A stretch of 64,000 bases of DNA from HXMU1420-13 sp965601825 (GTDB lineage: Bacteria > Bacteroidota > Rhodothermia > Balneolales > Balneolaceae): contig OZ271839.1 in the NCBI GenBank assembly GCA_965601825.1, forward strand, positions 1,364,001-1,428,000. Direction: 5' to 3'. Both the position numbers and the translations under genes were made by a program. The notes beneath the pieces are model-generated. The model had not been told where the DNA came from and did not search any database. It saw only the letters and a program-made list of their open reading frames with translations. Positions 42,800 through 52,092 of the stretch are shown piece by piece; position 1 is the first letter of the stretch, and each line of letters starts with the position of its first letter.

Positions 42800-45046
42800 A
42801 TGATGGAGAAAGTCTCAGTCATAGATAAATACAACCTCGATGATTATGAGCTGGAAAAAGCCCAGAGTGAGGACTTAAAACAGCTGCTTAGAATATGTCG
42901 AGAAAATATGGACAGCCTTGATGAAGAAGCTGTATCCAGAGCATTTAAATTATGCTATCTATCTCATGATGGATTGAAGCGAGCTTCAGGTGAACCTTAC
43001 TATTATCACCCGGTTGAAGTAGCAAAGATTGTCGCTCAGGAAATTAATATCGATGATATATCTGTAATATCAGCACTTCTACACGATACTGTGGAAGATA
43101 CCGATGTTACTCTAGAGGATATCAGGCATTGGTTTGGGAATGAAGTAGCTGTGATCATAGATGGTGTTACAAAGATAGCAGGTGTTTTTAAAAGCCGCGA
43201 TACCAAGCAAGCTGAAGCCTTTATGAAGCTTTTGCTGTCAATGGCAGAAGATATTCGTGTGATTCTAATCAAGTTTGCAGATCGATTGCATAATATGCGA
43301 ACCATACAGCATTTGAAGCGACAGAAACAAATCCAGATTGCTTCAGAAACGATGGACTTATATGCGCCATTAGCTCATAGATTCGGTTTGTTCAATATCA
43401 AAAATGAGTTGGAGGACTTATGCTTTAAAGCCATCGATCCAACTTCATTCAAGTTTATTGCAAGAAAACTTCGCGAGAAAAAAGAATCCAGAGAAGTTTT
43501 TATTGATGAGTTCATGATGCCCATCGGGCGTCAATTGGTGAAACAGAATTTCAATTTTCAGATCAAAGGTAGGCCAAAACACATTTATTCGATTTATCGA
43601 AAAATGCAGCGGCAGCAAAAACCATTTGAAGAAATCTACGACTTATTTGCAATCAGGATTATTCTGGATGATCCTCATACAAAAGAAGATTGCTGGAGAG
43701 TTTATTCTATAATTACCGACTGGTATACACCAATTCCTGAGCGTTTCAGAGACTTTATTTCTGTCCCGAAAGCAAATGGATATCAATCCCTACATACCAC
43801 AGTAATTACGAATAGAGGGAAGAAGGTGGAGGTTCAAATTCGAACACATCGGATGGATAACATTGCAGAGAAAGGTTTAGCTGCTCACTGGAAGTATAAA
43901 GAAGGGGAGCAAGCCGGTTCTGAACCTCTCGACAAAATGGTGAATTGGGTTCGCGACGTTTTAGATAATCCTCGTCCTGATACCACATTAGATTTCGTAA
44001 AAGACTTCCAGCTGAACCTTTATCAGGATGAAATTTATGTATTCACTCCAAATGGGGAGTTGAGAACACTTCCAAACAATGCCACTCCTATAGATTTTGC
44101 TTTCGAAATTCACAGTGAAATTGGTGAGCGAGCTATGGCTGCGAAGGTAAATGGCAAAATGGCACCGCTTCGGCAAAAACTCAGAAATGGTGATCAGGTT
44201 GAAATAATCACTGGTAATAAAGTGAATTTAAATCCTGATTGGATTGATGATGTTGTTACTCATAAAGCAAAATCTCGAATTCGACAGTATATCAAACAAA
44301 AGCAACGCATAGTTGCTGATAAAGGTCGTGAGATTTGGCAAAAACGTTTAGATCGCGGAAAAGTAGAGATTTCAGATCAAGAGCTGACAAAGATTGCCAA
44401 GAAGTTCAAGTACGATTCTACACAGACAATGTACTTCGATCTTGGAACAGGTTCGTTGGATGTAAATAAGGTTTATAAAGAGGTTAAGAAATTCAAAAGT
44501 ACCGGTAGAATTGAAGATGAACCGAGCGAATCTACTTCAAAAACTGAACAGGAAATTCAGGAGCATTATTTAACTACAGCTCGAAATGTTGCTGCCGGAA
44601 ATGCATTAATTCTTGATGGTGAAATCAGCAATGTAAAATATTCTTATGCGAACTGTTGTAATCCAATTCCGGGTGATAATGTAATCGGTTTTATTAGTAG
44701 AAATGGAGACGTAAAAATCCATCGAACGATGTGTAATAATGCCCAGCACCTGCTAAAGACAGAAGGTAATCGTATAGTTGATGTTCAGTGGGCAAAAAAC
44801 ATTGATAATAAATTCCTTGGTGCAGTTAAAGTAGTTGGAGAAGATCGAGTCGGAATGATTAATGATATTACTGATGTGTTATCACGGTCAATGTCTACTA
44901 ATATGAAGAGCATCAATGTTTCGAGTGAAGAAGGGATGTTTGAGGGTATTATTACTTTGTATGTGGATGGTTTAGCTCATCTTGATACCATCATGAAAAA
45001 ACTAGCAAGAGTGGAAGGGGTGAAAACAGTTATTAGATATGAATAA
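42800..45046 (+). CDS. RelA/SpoT bifunctional (p)ppGpp synthetase/hydrolase
   Basis: 748 residues with the long RSH layout: an HD hydrolase domain (His70 in YYYHPVEVA; HDTVEDT at 95-101), a synthetase domain (YDLFAIRIIL; FRDFISVPKANGYQSLHTTV), TGS (DEIYVFTPNGELRTLP), a zinc-finger-like region (YANCCNPIPGDNVIGF) and a C-terminal ACT domain. The intact HD and synthetase motifs suggest that it both makes and degrades the alarmone in response to starvation. The start is the first of two consecutive ATGs. It is a stand-alone gene. Confidence 0.95.
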   Translation: MMEKVSVIDKYNLDDYELEKAQSEDLKQLLRICRENMDSLDEEAVSRAFKLCYLSHDGLKRASGEPYYYHPVEVAKIVAQEINIDDISVISALLHDTVEDTDVTLEDIRHWFGNEVAVIIDGVTKIAGVFKSRDTKQAEAFMKLLLSMAEDIRVILIKFADRLHNMRTIQHLKRQKQIQIASETMDLYAPLAHRFGLFNIKNELEDLCFKAIDPTSFKFIARKLREKKESREVFIDEFMMPIGRQLVKQNFNFQIKGRPKHIYSIYRKMQRQQKPFEEIYDLFAIRIILDDPHTKEDCWRVYSIITDWYTPIPERFRDFISVPKANGYQSLHTTVITNRGKKVEVQIRTHRMDNIAEKGLAAHWKYKEGEQAGSEPLDKMVNWVRDVLDNPRPDTTLDFVKDFQLNLYQDEIYVFTPNGELRTLPNNATPIDFAFEIHSEIGERAMAAKVNGKMAPLRQKLRNGDQVEIITGNKVNLNPDWIDDVVTHKAKSRIRQYIKQKQRIVADKGREIWQKRLDRGKVEISDQELTKIAKKFKYDSTQTMYFDLGTGSLDVNKVYKEVKKFKSTGRIEDEPSESTSKTEQEIQEHYLTTARNVAAGNALILDGEISNVKYSYANCCNPIPGDNVIGFISRNGDVKIHRTMCNNAQHLLKTEGNRIVDVQWAKNIDNKFLGAVKVVGEDRVGMINDITDVLSRSMSTNMKSINVSSEEGMFEGIITLYVDGLAHLDTIMKKLARVEGVKTVIRYE

Positions 45047-45061
45047 TATTCGTATATCCAT

Positions 45062-45093
45062 TTTGCAATAGATTTAAGCGCTAAGTATATTTA
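45062..45093 (+). promoter_or_regulatory. Promoter of the HU-ruvX-def-fmt operon
   Basis: TTTG (45062-45065), 20 nt, TATATTTA (45086-45093), near the Bacteroidota consensus. The spacer contains a short palindrome (TTAAGCGCTAA). It leaves a leader of about 105 nt before the HU start. Confidence 0.5.
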
Positions 45094-45205
45094 GTTCGGA
45101 AAAGTTATTCGCTACAGACTACAGCTTAAGGAGAAAAATAATTAGCGATAACGGAAGGACAAAAAACGTGCAAAATCAGCACATAACACTTAATAGACTA
45201 GAAAT

Positions 45206-45514
45206 ATGATGACATATACTAAGCGCGACATCGTTCGTCGTGTAGCCGAGGCCAAAGGTGAGCCTATGATTAAAGTAGAACCTTGGGTAGATTCAGTGAT
45301 AGTTGCCGTGAGAGAGATCATGATGTCAGCGAACACTGAATGTAGAATCGAGATTCGGGATTTTGGAGTATTCGAAGTAAAGAAAACTAAAGCTAAGCCT
45401 AAAGCAAGAAACCCAAAAACTAACGAAGTAATTTACGTGCCAGCACATCGTAAAACACATTTCAAGCCAAGCAAGCTACTTAAATCTTTCCTACGTCAAC
45501 CTCTGGAAGACTAA
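45206..45514 (+). CDS. HU/IHF-family DNA-binding protein
   Basis: A 102-residue histone-like DNA-bending protein: helix pair TKRDIVRRVAEAKG and VDSVIVAVREIMM, IRDFGVFEVKKTKAKPKARNPKT (the beta-arm with the RNPKT-type tip) and a basic C terminus. It acts as a dimer in nucleoid organisation. It begins with two ATGs. ruvX begins 6 bp after its stop, so it leads a four-gene operon. Confidence 0.94.
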   Translation: MMTYTKRDIVRRVAEAKGEPMIKVEPWVDSVIVAVREIMMSANTECRIEIRDFGVFEVKKTKAKPKARNPKTNEVIYVPAHRKTHFKPSKLLKSFLRQPLED

Positions 45515-45520
45515 AACACC

Positions 45521-45943
45521 TTGCAAATCTATTCACGTCTGGTCGGTATCGATGTTGGAACCAAACGCATTGGTATTGCCCAGACTGATTTATTGAAAAC
45601 CTTTGCCAATCCTGTTGGCACTTTCCCACCTAATCAGGTTTTCACTGAAATTCAAAAGATCGCTGAACAGTCAACTATTGATGCATTCATTGTAGGTTGG
45701 CCGCTAACTACTTCAGGCGAACAAGGTAAAGCGACAGATAGGGTTAGTTCATTTATAGGTAATCTGAAAAAAAGATATCCTGAAATTAAAGTTATTAAAG
45801 TAGATGAACGATACACATCAAATCAGGCTAAGGAATTGATGGTGAAAGCAGGGGTTCCAAAAATGAAGCGACGTGAAAAAGAACGTGTGGATCAAATTGC
45901 TGCAGCCCTTATCTTAGAACGATATTTAGAACAGAACTACTGA
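45521..45943 (+). CDS. ruvX: RuvX/YqgF pre-16S rRNA nuclease
   Basis: 140 residues with the YqgF RNase H-like fold: GIDVGTKRIGIAQTD (first acidic residue), VGWPLTTSGEQG, DERYTSNQA (second) and RVDQIAAALILERYL (third). The family removes the pre-16S rRNA 5' end and was earlier named Holliday junction resolvase. The start is TTG at 45521; no suitable ATG precedes the GIDVG motif. Confidence 0.93.
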   Translation: MQIYSRLVGIDVGTKRIGIAQTDLLKTFANPVGTFPPNQVFTEIQKIAEQSTIDAFIVGWPLTTSGEQGKATDRVSSFIGNLKKRYPEIKVIKVDERYTSNQAKELMVKAGVPKMKRREKERVDQIAAALILERYLEQNY

Positions 45944-45959
45944 AAACACATACGTTGTA

Positions 45960-46514
45960 ATGTCGATTTTACCAATAGTAACGTATAACGATCCAATTCT
46001 TCGTGAGAAAACAGAACCAATCAATGAGTTGACGGATGAAGTCAAAGATTTGATTCGGGATCTATTCGAAACCATGTATAACTCTGATGGTGTTGGTATT
46101 GCAGCACCACAAGTGGGGATTTCAAAAAGCATTTTTGTATTAGATGCAGACTCAATGATAGAAGAAGGGGATCCGGCGCTTGGACCAGTTGCCTTTATAA
46201 ATCCAGAAATCATTGAGAAGAAAGGTGAAAAGGTGCAGATGGATGAAGGCTGTTTAAGCATTCCATTAGTCACTGATAAAGTTTCTCGTCCAGAGACCAT
46301 TCTCATCAAATATCGCGATCAAAACTTTAATGAAAGAGAACAAGAATTTTCCGGCTGGATATCACGCGTAATTCAGCATGAATATGATCATTTACAAGGC
46401 GTTCTCTTTATTGATTATTTGAGTGCGTTTAAGAGAAGAATGCATAAAGCTGATTTAAAAGAAATTGATAATGGGGAGCGAGAAACCAGCTACCCAATTC
46501 TTCCAAAATCATAG
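45960..46514 (+). CDS. def: Peptide deformylase
   Basis: 184 residues; removes the formyl group from nascent proteins. The three metal/active-site motifs are present: GVGIAAPQVG, EGCLSIP (Cys ligand) and QHEYDHLQG (HExxH ligands). It is followed 9 bp later by fmt, the usual pairing of formylation and deformylation. Confidence 0.96.
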   Translation: MSILPIVTYNDPILREKTEPINELTDEVKDLIRDLFETMYNSDGVGIAAPQVGISKSIFVLDADSMIEEGDPALGPVAFINPEIIEKKGEKVQMDEGCLSIPLVTDKVSRPETILIKYRDQNFNEREQEFSGWISRVIQHEYDHLQGVLFIDYLSAFKRRMHKADLKEIDNGERETSYPILPKS

Positions 46515-46523
46515 TAATTACCT

Positions 46524-47438
46524 ATGAATATTGTTTTTATGGGATCACCAGACTTTGCAATCCCAAGTTTGGAGAAGATTCATGCATCCCATCATAAAGT
46601 TATTTCAGTTGTAACAAACGTTGATAAAAGACGTGGCCGGGGAGGATCAACGTCTCCAACACCCTTAAAAGCAAAAGCGGTTGAATTAGGATTGCCGGTT
46701 ATTGAAGTGAATGATTTAAAATCGGATGAATTTCACTCTAACTTAGCAAGACTTGAAGCGGATTTATTTGTAGTGGTTGCATTCCGCATACTACCTAAGC
46801 GAATTTTAGAGTTACCGAAAATTGGTTCAGTAAATCTACACGCCTCTTTGTTGCCAAAATACAGAGGTGCGGCTCCTATCCACTGGGCAATAATGAAAGG
46901 GGAAGAAAAAACAGGGTGCACTATTTTCTTCCTGGATGAGAGGGTTGATACAGGCAAAATTATCCTACAAAAAGAAACTGATATAGGGTGGGAAGAAAAT
47001 ACAGGTGAAGTGTATAAACGGTTAATGAACCTAGGAAGCGACACACTTTTAGAAGCGATAAATCTGATTGAAACGAATAGTTTTGAAGCTATTACTCAAG
47101 ATGATACTGAAGCCACTCCTGCTCCGAAATTATTCAAAGAGCATACTCATATAAACTTCGATCGAACTGCAGACGAAATACACAATCATATTCGAGGTCT
47201 AAGTCCATTTCCAACTGCATGGGCCATGTTGGATAATGACAAAATCAATATTTATAAAGCTAAAACCGGTCCGCATGCAAATCTTGATTCCGGAGAGATC
47301 CTTATCAAAAATGATAAGCTATTAGTTGGGTGTAAAGATGGTACAATTGAACTGCTTGAAATACAGTTTCCAGGTAAAAAAAGAATGGAAGTAAGTCAGT
47401 TTTTAGCAGGTAATTCCATTGATGGAATATTTCATTAA
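46524..47438 (+). CDS. fmt: Methionyl-tRNA formyltransferase
   Basis: 304 residues; formylates initiator Met-tRNA using 10-formyl-THF. Features: N-terminal FMGSPDFAIPSL, NLHASLLPKYRGAAPIHWAI (Asn/His catalytic region and the SLLPKYRG signature), CTIFFLDERVDTG (catalytic Asp), and a C-terminal OB-like domain (about 210-304). It is the last gene of the HU-ruvX-def-fmt run. Confidence 0.96.
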   Translation: MNIVFMGSPDFAIPSLEKIHASHHKVISVVTNVDKRRGRGGSTSPTPLKAKAVELGLPVIEVNDLKSDEFHSNLARLEADLFVVVAFRILPKRILELPKIGSVNLHASLLPKYRGAAPIHWAIMKGEEKTGCTIFFLDERVDTGKIILQKETDIGWEENTGEVYKRLMNLGSDTLLEAINLIETNSFEAITQDDTEATPAPKLFKEHTHINFDRTADEIHNHIRGLSPFPTAWAMLDNDKINIYKAKTGPHANLDSGEILIKNDKLLVGCKDGTIELLEIQFPGKKRMEVSQFLAGNSIDGIFH

Positions 47439-47509
47439 AGTTTAATCAATTTACTGTTTGACTTAGGGTTACGGTTTTTTATTATCTCGTTAAGTAATAG
47501 GATTAAGAG

Positions 47510-48217
47510 ATGGAAGAACTAGAGATTATTTCGGCTGCAAAAGGTGGTGATCTTGAGACTATTAAACGCCTTCAAAAAGAAGGTAAAAATCTCAATGAAG
47601 TGACTAGTAGTGGTGCAACAGCTGCAATTTTAGCTGCAGAAAAGAATCACTTCGAGATCGTGAAATTCTTAGGTGATTACGGCGCCGATTTGAACATCGA
47701 AACGAAAATGGGTGGTACAGTTTTACAGCGTGCTGCTGAAGTTGGTAATATTGAGATGATTGATTATCTCTTCAGCAAAGGAGTTAAAGTGAGCTCTCTC
47801 GCCTTAATTGTAGCTGGAAGAATAGGTAATTTAGCTGTCACAAAGTTGTTAGTTGAAAAAGGTGCAGATGTTGATTTTCAGCAGCGATGGGGACATACTG
47901 CCTTGATGGTTGCAGCAAAGAATGGTCATACTGATGTGGTCAAATATCTGATGGAGCAAGGCACAAACTTATTCCTTAAAGACAAAAATGGCGATACTGC
48001 TATGATCATCGCAACAGAAAACGATCAGGCTGACATTGCTATGATGTTAAAACGAGCCGGCGCTAGTTACATCGCAAAACCTGAAAAAGACAAAAAAACA
48101 GATCCCATTGATGATGAAGATGAGGATTTGGATATTGTTGATACAGCAGATGTTGAAGATATACCCGGTGATGATGACGAAGAAACACCTGAAGACATAA
48201 AAGAAGAGATGGATTAA
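47510..48217 (+). CDS. Ankyrin-repeat protein
   Basis: 235 residues with about five to six ankyrin repeats over residues 5-190 (for example GATAAILAAEKNHFEIVKFL and GHTALMVAAKNGHTDVVKYL), then a very acidic disordered tail (DDEDEDLDIVDTADVEDIP). There is no signal peptide, so it is a cytoplasmic protein-interaction module. The partner is unknown. Its stop overlaps by 4 bp that of the convergent membrane-protein gene. Confidence 0.9.
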   Translation: MEELEIISAAKGGDLETIKRLQKEGKNLNEVTSSGATAAILAAEKNHFEIVKFLGDYGADLNIETKMGGTVLQRAAEVGNIEMIDYLFSKGVKVSSLALIVAGRIGNLAVTKLLVEKGADVDFQQRWGHTALMVAAKNGHTDVVKYLMEQGTNLFLKDKNGDTAMIIATENDQADIAMMLKRAGASYIAKPEKDKKTDPIDDEDEDLDIVDTADVEDIPGDDDEETPEDIKEEMD

Positions 48218-49017
48218 GATTTTAAGCCGTCTTCTTTTGTACTATTCTTCTCATTATCTGTAGCATATACCGAAGCATCTTCAATCTCAATTTCCGGTTT
48301 TGAATCTTTAACTCCATCTTTTTTAGCAAGAGGAATTTGATCGGCAATTTTGTCAACCATTTCTGCAAGACCTTTTAGCTTTTTCTTTCTCCATGCTACA
48401 TCCAGAGTGTAGACCAGAATCGAGAAAACAACTAACAAGGACGCAAATAAAGCGGTTCCCTGATAAAAGGATGGGTCTAAAAATGCATATCCAAAAGCAA
48501 AGCCGATTAAACTTAATACTCCGCCATACATAACACCTTCGGTAAGTGAACTTGCCAATCCCACACGTTGAGAAATTCTGAGTTTTACTCCATTTGATCG
48601 ATTAGATAAACTGGCAACTGTCTCAATTCCAGATAAACTGCGATGACTCCATTCCTTTTGAGTTGGATGTTCTTTAATCTCTCCGAACATATCACCCACG
48701 CCAAGATTGTGTCTTAACTCAGCACGGACTTCATCCCAAATCACATCTTCATGAGTAGTTGTTTCAATTTCTCTTTCCTCAAAAATATGTGTGTCTGTTA
48801 ATCCTGAATGTCGTGTAACTTTCTGTTCACTGTATTCAATAGCAGCAACTTTAATGTGTTGCATATCAAGCCCCGAGCTTTCTCCGATTTTCATCAATTC
48901 ATCCATAGTTAGGCCTTTTTCCGCTTTAGATGATTGCTCTTGCTCTTCTTTTTGGAGTTGAGCTGCCCTTTTTATGATTTTTTGAATTTCCTCTTCAGAA
49001 AATAATTTATCGCTCAT
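48214..49017 (-). CDS. Two-span membrane protein with SHOCT-like N-terminal region
   Basis: 267 residues. The N terminus is a helical segment (FSEEEIQKIIKRAAQLQKEE ... MDELMKIGESSGLDMQHI) of a type that often precedes membrane domains in small stress or regulatory proteins. Two adjacent membrane helices follow at about residues 165-210, and the tail is charged. The ATG at 49017 gives MSDKLFSEEE; the longer frame to 49089 would run through the terminator of the upstream gene. Function unknown. Confidence 0.65.
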   Translation of the reverse strand: MSDKLFSEEEIQKIIKRAAQLQKEEQEQSSKAEKGLTMDELMKIGESSGLDMQHIKVAAIEYSEQKVTRHSGLTDTHIFEEREIETTTHEDVIWDEVRAELRHNLGVGDMFGEIKEHPTQKEWSHRSLSGIETVASLSNRSNGVKLRISQRVGLASSLTEGVMYGGVLSLIGFAFGYAFLDPSFYQGTALFASLLVVFSILVYTLDVAWRKKKLKGLAEMVDKIADQIPLAKKDGVKDSKPEIEIEDASVYATDNEKNSTKEDGLKS

Positions 49018-49049
49018 GATATCTTGATGAAATTGATCAGATAATAAAG

Positions 49050-49084
49050 TAAAAAAAAACCCGTATTGCCAAGCGATACGGGTT
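49050..49084 (-). terminator. Terminator of pruA
   Basis: On the - strand, AACCCGTAT pairs with ATACGGGTT around a short loop and is followed by TTTTTTT, about 20 bp after the pruA stop. Confidence 0.88.
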
Positions 49085-49104
49085 AACATTTAAGATGAGT
49101 TTAA

Positions 49105-50715
49105 CTATTTCGTGTAGCTAAACTCCGGTAGACTCATGTCTACACCATCTTGAGGTCGAACTGTCATAGATTTTGGCTGAAGGAAATAAAGCAGGTAATC
49201 ACGACCACCGGCTTTAGCATCTGTTCCACTCATGTTAAAGCCACCGAATGGTTGAGCTCCAACTAATGCACCGGTACATTTTCTGTTGATGTACAAGTTT
49301 CCAACTTTAAACTCACGAAGAGCCTTATCTAATTTCTTAGGGTCACGGCTGAAATATGCACCCGTTAAACCATATTGAGTGCTATTTGCGATTCTTAGTG
49401 CATCATCCGTGTCTTTTGCTTTGATAAATGCAGTAACCGGTCCAAAGATTTCTTCCTGAGCGATGCGAGCATTCTCATCAATATCAGCAAATACTGTTGG
49501 TTCGATATAGTGACCTGGATTTTCGGTTTCAGCTCGTTTTCCGCCTGCCATCAATCGGCCTTCTTCTTTACCAATTTCGATGTAGCTCATAATCTTGTCT
49601 ACAGCTGCAGTATTCACAACTGGTCCTGCTGCAAAGTTATCTTTGGCATCTCCAACCTTTAGTTCTTTGGTTAATTCAACCACTTTATTTAGAACTTCAT
49701 CATAAACTGACTCAACAACGATTGTTCTTGAACCGGCAGAACATTTTTGTCCTTGGAATCCAAAAGCACCTTTCACGATTTCTGATGCTGCTAATTCTAA
49801 ATCAGCGTCTTCATCAACAATCGTCGCATTTTTACCGCCAAGTTCACACACTAAACGCTTCAGGAAAATTTGATCATCAACAACTTTTCCGGCTATTTCT
49901 GCGATGTGAAGTCCAACAGCTTTAGATCCCGTGAAAGAGATAAATCTCGTTTTTGGACTGGTTGTTAAAGCTTCACCAACTTCAATATTCTCACCGGTAA
50001 CAAAGTTGAAAACACCTTTAGGTAATCCAACTTCTTCAAAGATCTCTGCAATGATGTGACCCATTTTTGGTGTATCCGGAGCAGGTTTAGCAACTACCGT
50101 ATTACCTGCTACAATTGGAGCCGCTGCCATTCCTAAAGTAATTGCAAACGGGAAATTCCAAGGTGAAATAGAAACACCAGCGCCAATCGGCATATAAATT
50201 GTTTTGTTGTTATCTCCCCATGAATCTTTAACTGGCATGCCCGAATCCAGTCGCATTGCTTCATAAGCGTAGTAAATCAAAAAGTCGATGCCTTCTGCAG
50301 TGTCTGCATCAGCTTCGAGATAGTTTTTACCGGCTTCACTGATCATCCATGCGTTAATTTCCATTCTGCGACGCTTAACAACATCAGCCGCTTTTAATAA
50401 ATATTCTGCACGTTCTTTAGCCGGAGTATACTGCCAGGTTTCAAATGCTTCCCATGCTGCATCTAAAGCTCCTAAAGCTTGCTCGGTACTTGCTAACTGA
50501 AATGTTCCAATTACTTCATTCGTATTTGATGGATTTGTGCTTTCAAACGAACCGGAATCACCTTTTACCCATTCTCCATTAATATACATGTCATACTCTC
50601 GACCGAAGTTAGATCGCGCTTCTTCAAGAGCTTTTTTCTGCGCAGCATCAATGGTTGGATCACTGAAATCCAAATAAACTTCGTTATCAAATTTTTCTAG
50701 TGTTAAGTCAGACAT
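49105..50715 (-). CDS. pruA: L-glutamate gamma-semialdehyde dehydrogenase (P5C dehydrogenase)
   Basis: 536 residues; oxidises pyrroline-5-carboxylate/glutamate semialdehyde to glutamate with NAD in proline breakdown. Aldehyde dehydrogenase motifs: SPWNFPFAI, FTGSKAVG, the catalytic Glu291 in CELGGKN and Cys325 in GFQGQKCSAGSR. The C-terminal FGGFNMSGTDAKAGGRDYL is typical of the stand-alone RocA/PruA group. No proline dehydrogenase gene is adjacent. The promoter contains an operator-like site. Confidence 0.92.
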   Translation of the reverse strand: MSDLTLEKFDNEVYLDFSDPTIDAAQKKALEEARSNFGREYDMYINGEWVKGDSGSFESTNPSNTNEVIGTFQLASTEQALGALDAAWEAFETWQYTPAKERAEYLLKAADVVKRRRMEINAWMISEAGKNYLEADADTAEGIDFLIYYAYEAMRLDSGMPVKDSWGDNNKTIYMPIGAGVSISPWNFPFAITLGMAAAPIVAGNTVVAKPAPDTPKMGHIIAEIFEEVGLPKGVFNFVTGENIEVGEALTTSPKTRFISFTGSKAVGLHIAEIAGKVVDDQIFLKRLVCELGGKNATIVDEDADLELAASEIVKGAFGFQGQKCSAGSRTIVVESVYDEVLNKVVELTKELKVGDAKDNFAAGPVVNTAAVDKIMSYIEIGKEEGRLMAGGKRAETENPGHYIEPTVFADIDENARIAQEEIFGPVTAFIKAKDTDDALRIANSTQYGLTGAYFSRDPKKLDKALREFKVGNLYINRKCTGALVGAQPFGGFNMSGTDAKAGGRDYLLYFLQPKSMTVRPQDGVDMSLPEFSYTK

Positions 50716-50777
50716 TTCTTTTTCCTTTTATCTCCGTGTTATAGATCAGTTTTTATTAGAATAATTTTGGCGGGCTG

Positions 50778-50810
50778 CAAATATACGCAGAAAAGCGCTC
50801 CCATCTCAAA
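50778..50810 (-). promoter_or_regulatory. pruA promoter with embedded operator-like site
   Basis: On the - strand: TTTG (50810-50807), 21 nt, TATATTTG (50785-50778), a full -7 consensus. The sequence GAAAAGCGCTCCC (50790-50802 on +) lies wholly inside the spacer; its first ten bases match the sites at 16523 and 61537. A repressor bound there would block RNA polymerase. Confidence 0.6.
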
Positions 50811-50846
50811 GATAGAAAACATCAAAGTTAACATGGTGTAAAACCA

Positions 50847-50877
50847 TTGAAAATGGGGCACAGTAATGGTAGTTTTG
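50847..50877 (+). promoter_or_regulatory. gapA promoter (Bacteroidota type)
   Basis: TTGA (50847-50850), 19 nt, TAGTTTTG (50870-50877). The -7 box fits TAnnTTTG. It leaves a leader of about 85 nt before the GAPDH start. Confidence 0.55.
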
Positions 50878-50965
50878 CGTCTTCATTAGAACTTTATATG
50901 AGGGTGCTAAGTTCGATTTCGAAAAACTTAGACACGACAAATAATTAATTAACAGAGGATTCGAA

Positions 50966-51964
50966 ATGTCAAAAATTAAGGTTGGAATTAACGGTTTTGG
51001 TCGAATTGGCCGAATGGTTACTCGTGCCATTATCGCTAACTATAAAGATGATATCGACGTGGTAGGTGTTAACGATTTAACTGACACTGCTACTTTAGCG
51101 CACCTATTTAAGTATGATTCGTCTCAAGGTACCTATGCTGGTGATGTTTCAGCCGATGGGGACACCATTACAATCGATCATCTTTCTTTTAAAGTAACAG
51201 CAGAAAGAGATCCTGCTAACTTAAACTGGGGTGAACTTGGAGTTGATATCGTAATTGAATCAACAGGATTCTTTAACTCATCTGATGCAGCAGGAAAGCA
51301 CATCGAAGCTGGTGCTAAAAAAGTAGTAATTTCTGCCCCTGCAAAAGGTGATGTGAAAACAGTTGTATTGGGTGTGAACGACGATCAGATTGATGATGCT
51401 ACCACTATTTATTCAAATGCATCTTGTACTACAAACTGCCTTGCTCCAATGGCAAAAGTGATTGATGACTTAGTTGGTATCAAAAAAGGATTCATGACTA
51501 CCATTCACGCTTATACTGGTGATCAGAGAATTTTGGATGCACCACACCGTGACTTACGTCGTGCTCGTGCTGCTGCAATCAACATCATTCCTACTTCAAC
51601 TGGTGCTGCAAAAGCAGTTGGTTTAGTACTTCCACACTTAAATGGTAAGCTTGATGGTGGTGCAGTTCGTGTACCAACCCCAACCGGTTCATTAACTGAT
51701 TTTGTTTGTGAAGTAAACAAAGATACTACAGCGGAAGAAATCAATGCTGCTTTCAAAGCTGCTGCAGCTGGTCCACTTAAAGGAATCTTGAAGTACACGG
51801 AAGACCCAATTGTTTCTACAGATATCGTTGGTGATCCACATTCAAATATCTTTGATGCTCAGCTAACTAAAGTTGACGGTAATCTTGTGAAAGTAATAGG
51901 CTGGTACGATAACGAAGCTGGTTATGCTCACAGAACTGCTGACTTAGTGAAAAGACTTGGATAA
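50966..51964 (+). CDS. gapA: Glyceraldehyde-3-phosphate dehydrogenase
   Basis: 332 residues; the glycolytic NAD-dependent GAPDH. Motifs: the Rossmann start INGFGRIGR, the catalytic Cys154 in SNASCTTNCLAP, PTSTGAAKAVG and the C-terminal WYDNEAGYAHR. The Shine-Dalgarno is AGAGGA. Codon use looks optimised (many GGT/GCT/ATC codons), which fits high expression. It is a single gene with its own promoter and terminator. Confidence 0.97.
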   Translation: MSKIKVGINGFGRIGRMVTRAIIANYKDDIDVVGVNDLTDTATLAHLFKYDSSQGTYAGDVSADGDTITIDHLSFKVTAERDPANLNWGELGVDIVIESTGFFNSSDAAGKHIEAGAKKVVISAPAKGDVKTVVLGVNDDQIDDATTIYSNASCTTNCLAPMAKVIDDLVGIKKGFMTTIHAYTGDQRILDAPHRDLRRARAAAINIIPTSTGAAKAVGLVLPHLNGKLDGGAVRVPTPTGSLTDFVCEVNKDTTAEEINAAFKAAAAGPLKGILKYTEDPIVSTDIVGDPHSNIFDAQLTKVDGNLVKVIGWYDNEAGYAHRTADLVKRLG

Positions 51965-51986
51965 TCTGTTATCCATTTGAATTTTT

Positions 51987-52017
51987 AAAGCCCATTCAAT
52001 TTGGATGGGCTTTTTTA
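51987..52017 (+). terminator. Terminator of gapA
   Basis: AAAGCCCAT pairs with ATGGGCTTT, followed by TTTTATTT. Confidence 0.9.
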
Positions 52018-52092
52018 TTTCTGTGTTGTAAAAAAGAAGATTCACATATTGAGTGAGTTCATTCCGCTAACTACATTAGATAAAAACAATCT

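Noticed and set aside
42800..45046. Synthetase-only RelA
   Set aside because: The HD hydrolase motif (HDTVEDT) is intact, so a bifunctional enzyme is more likely.
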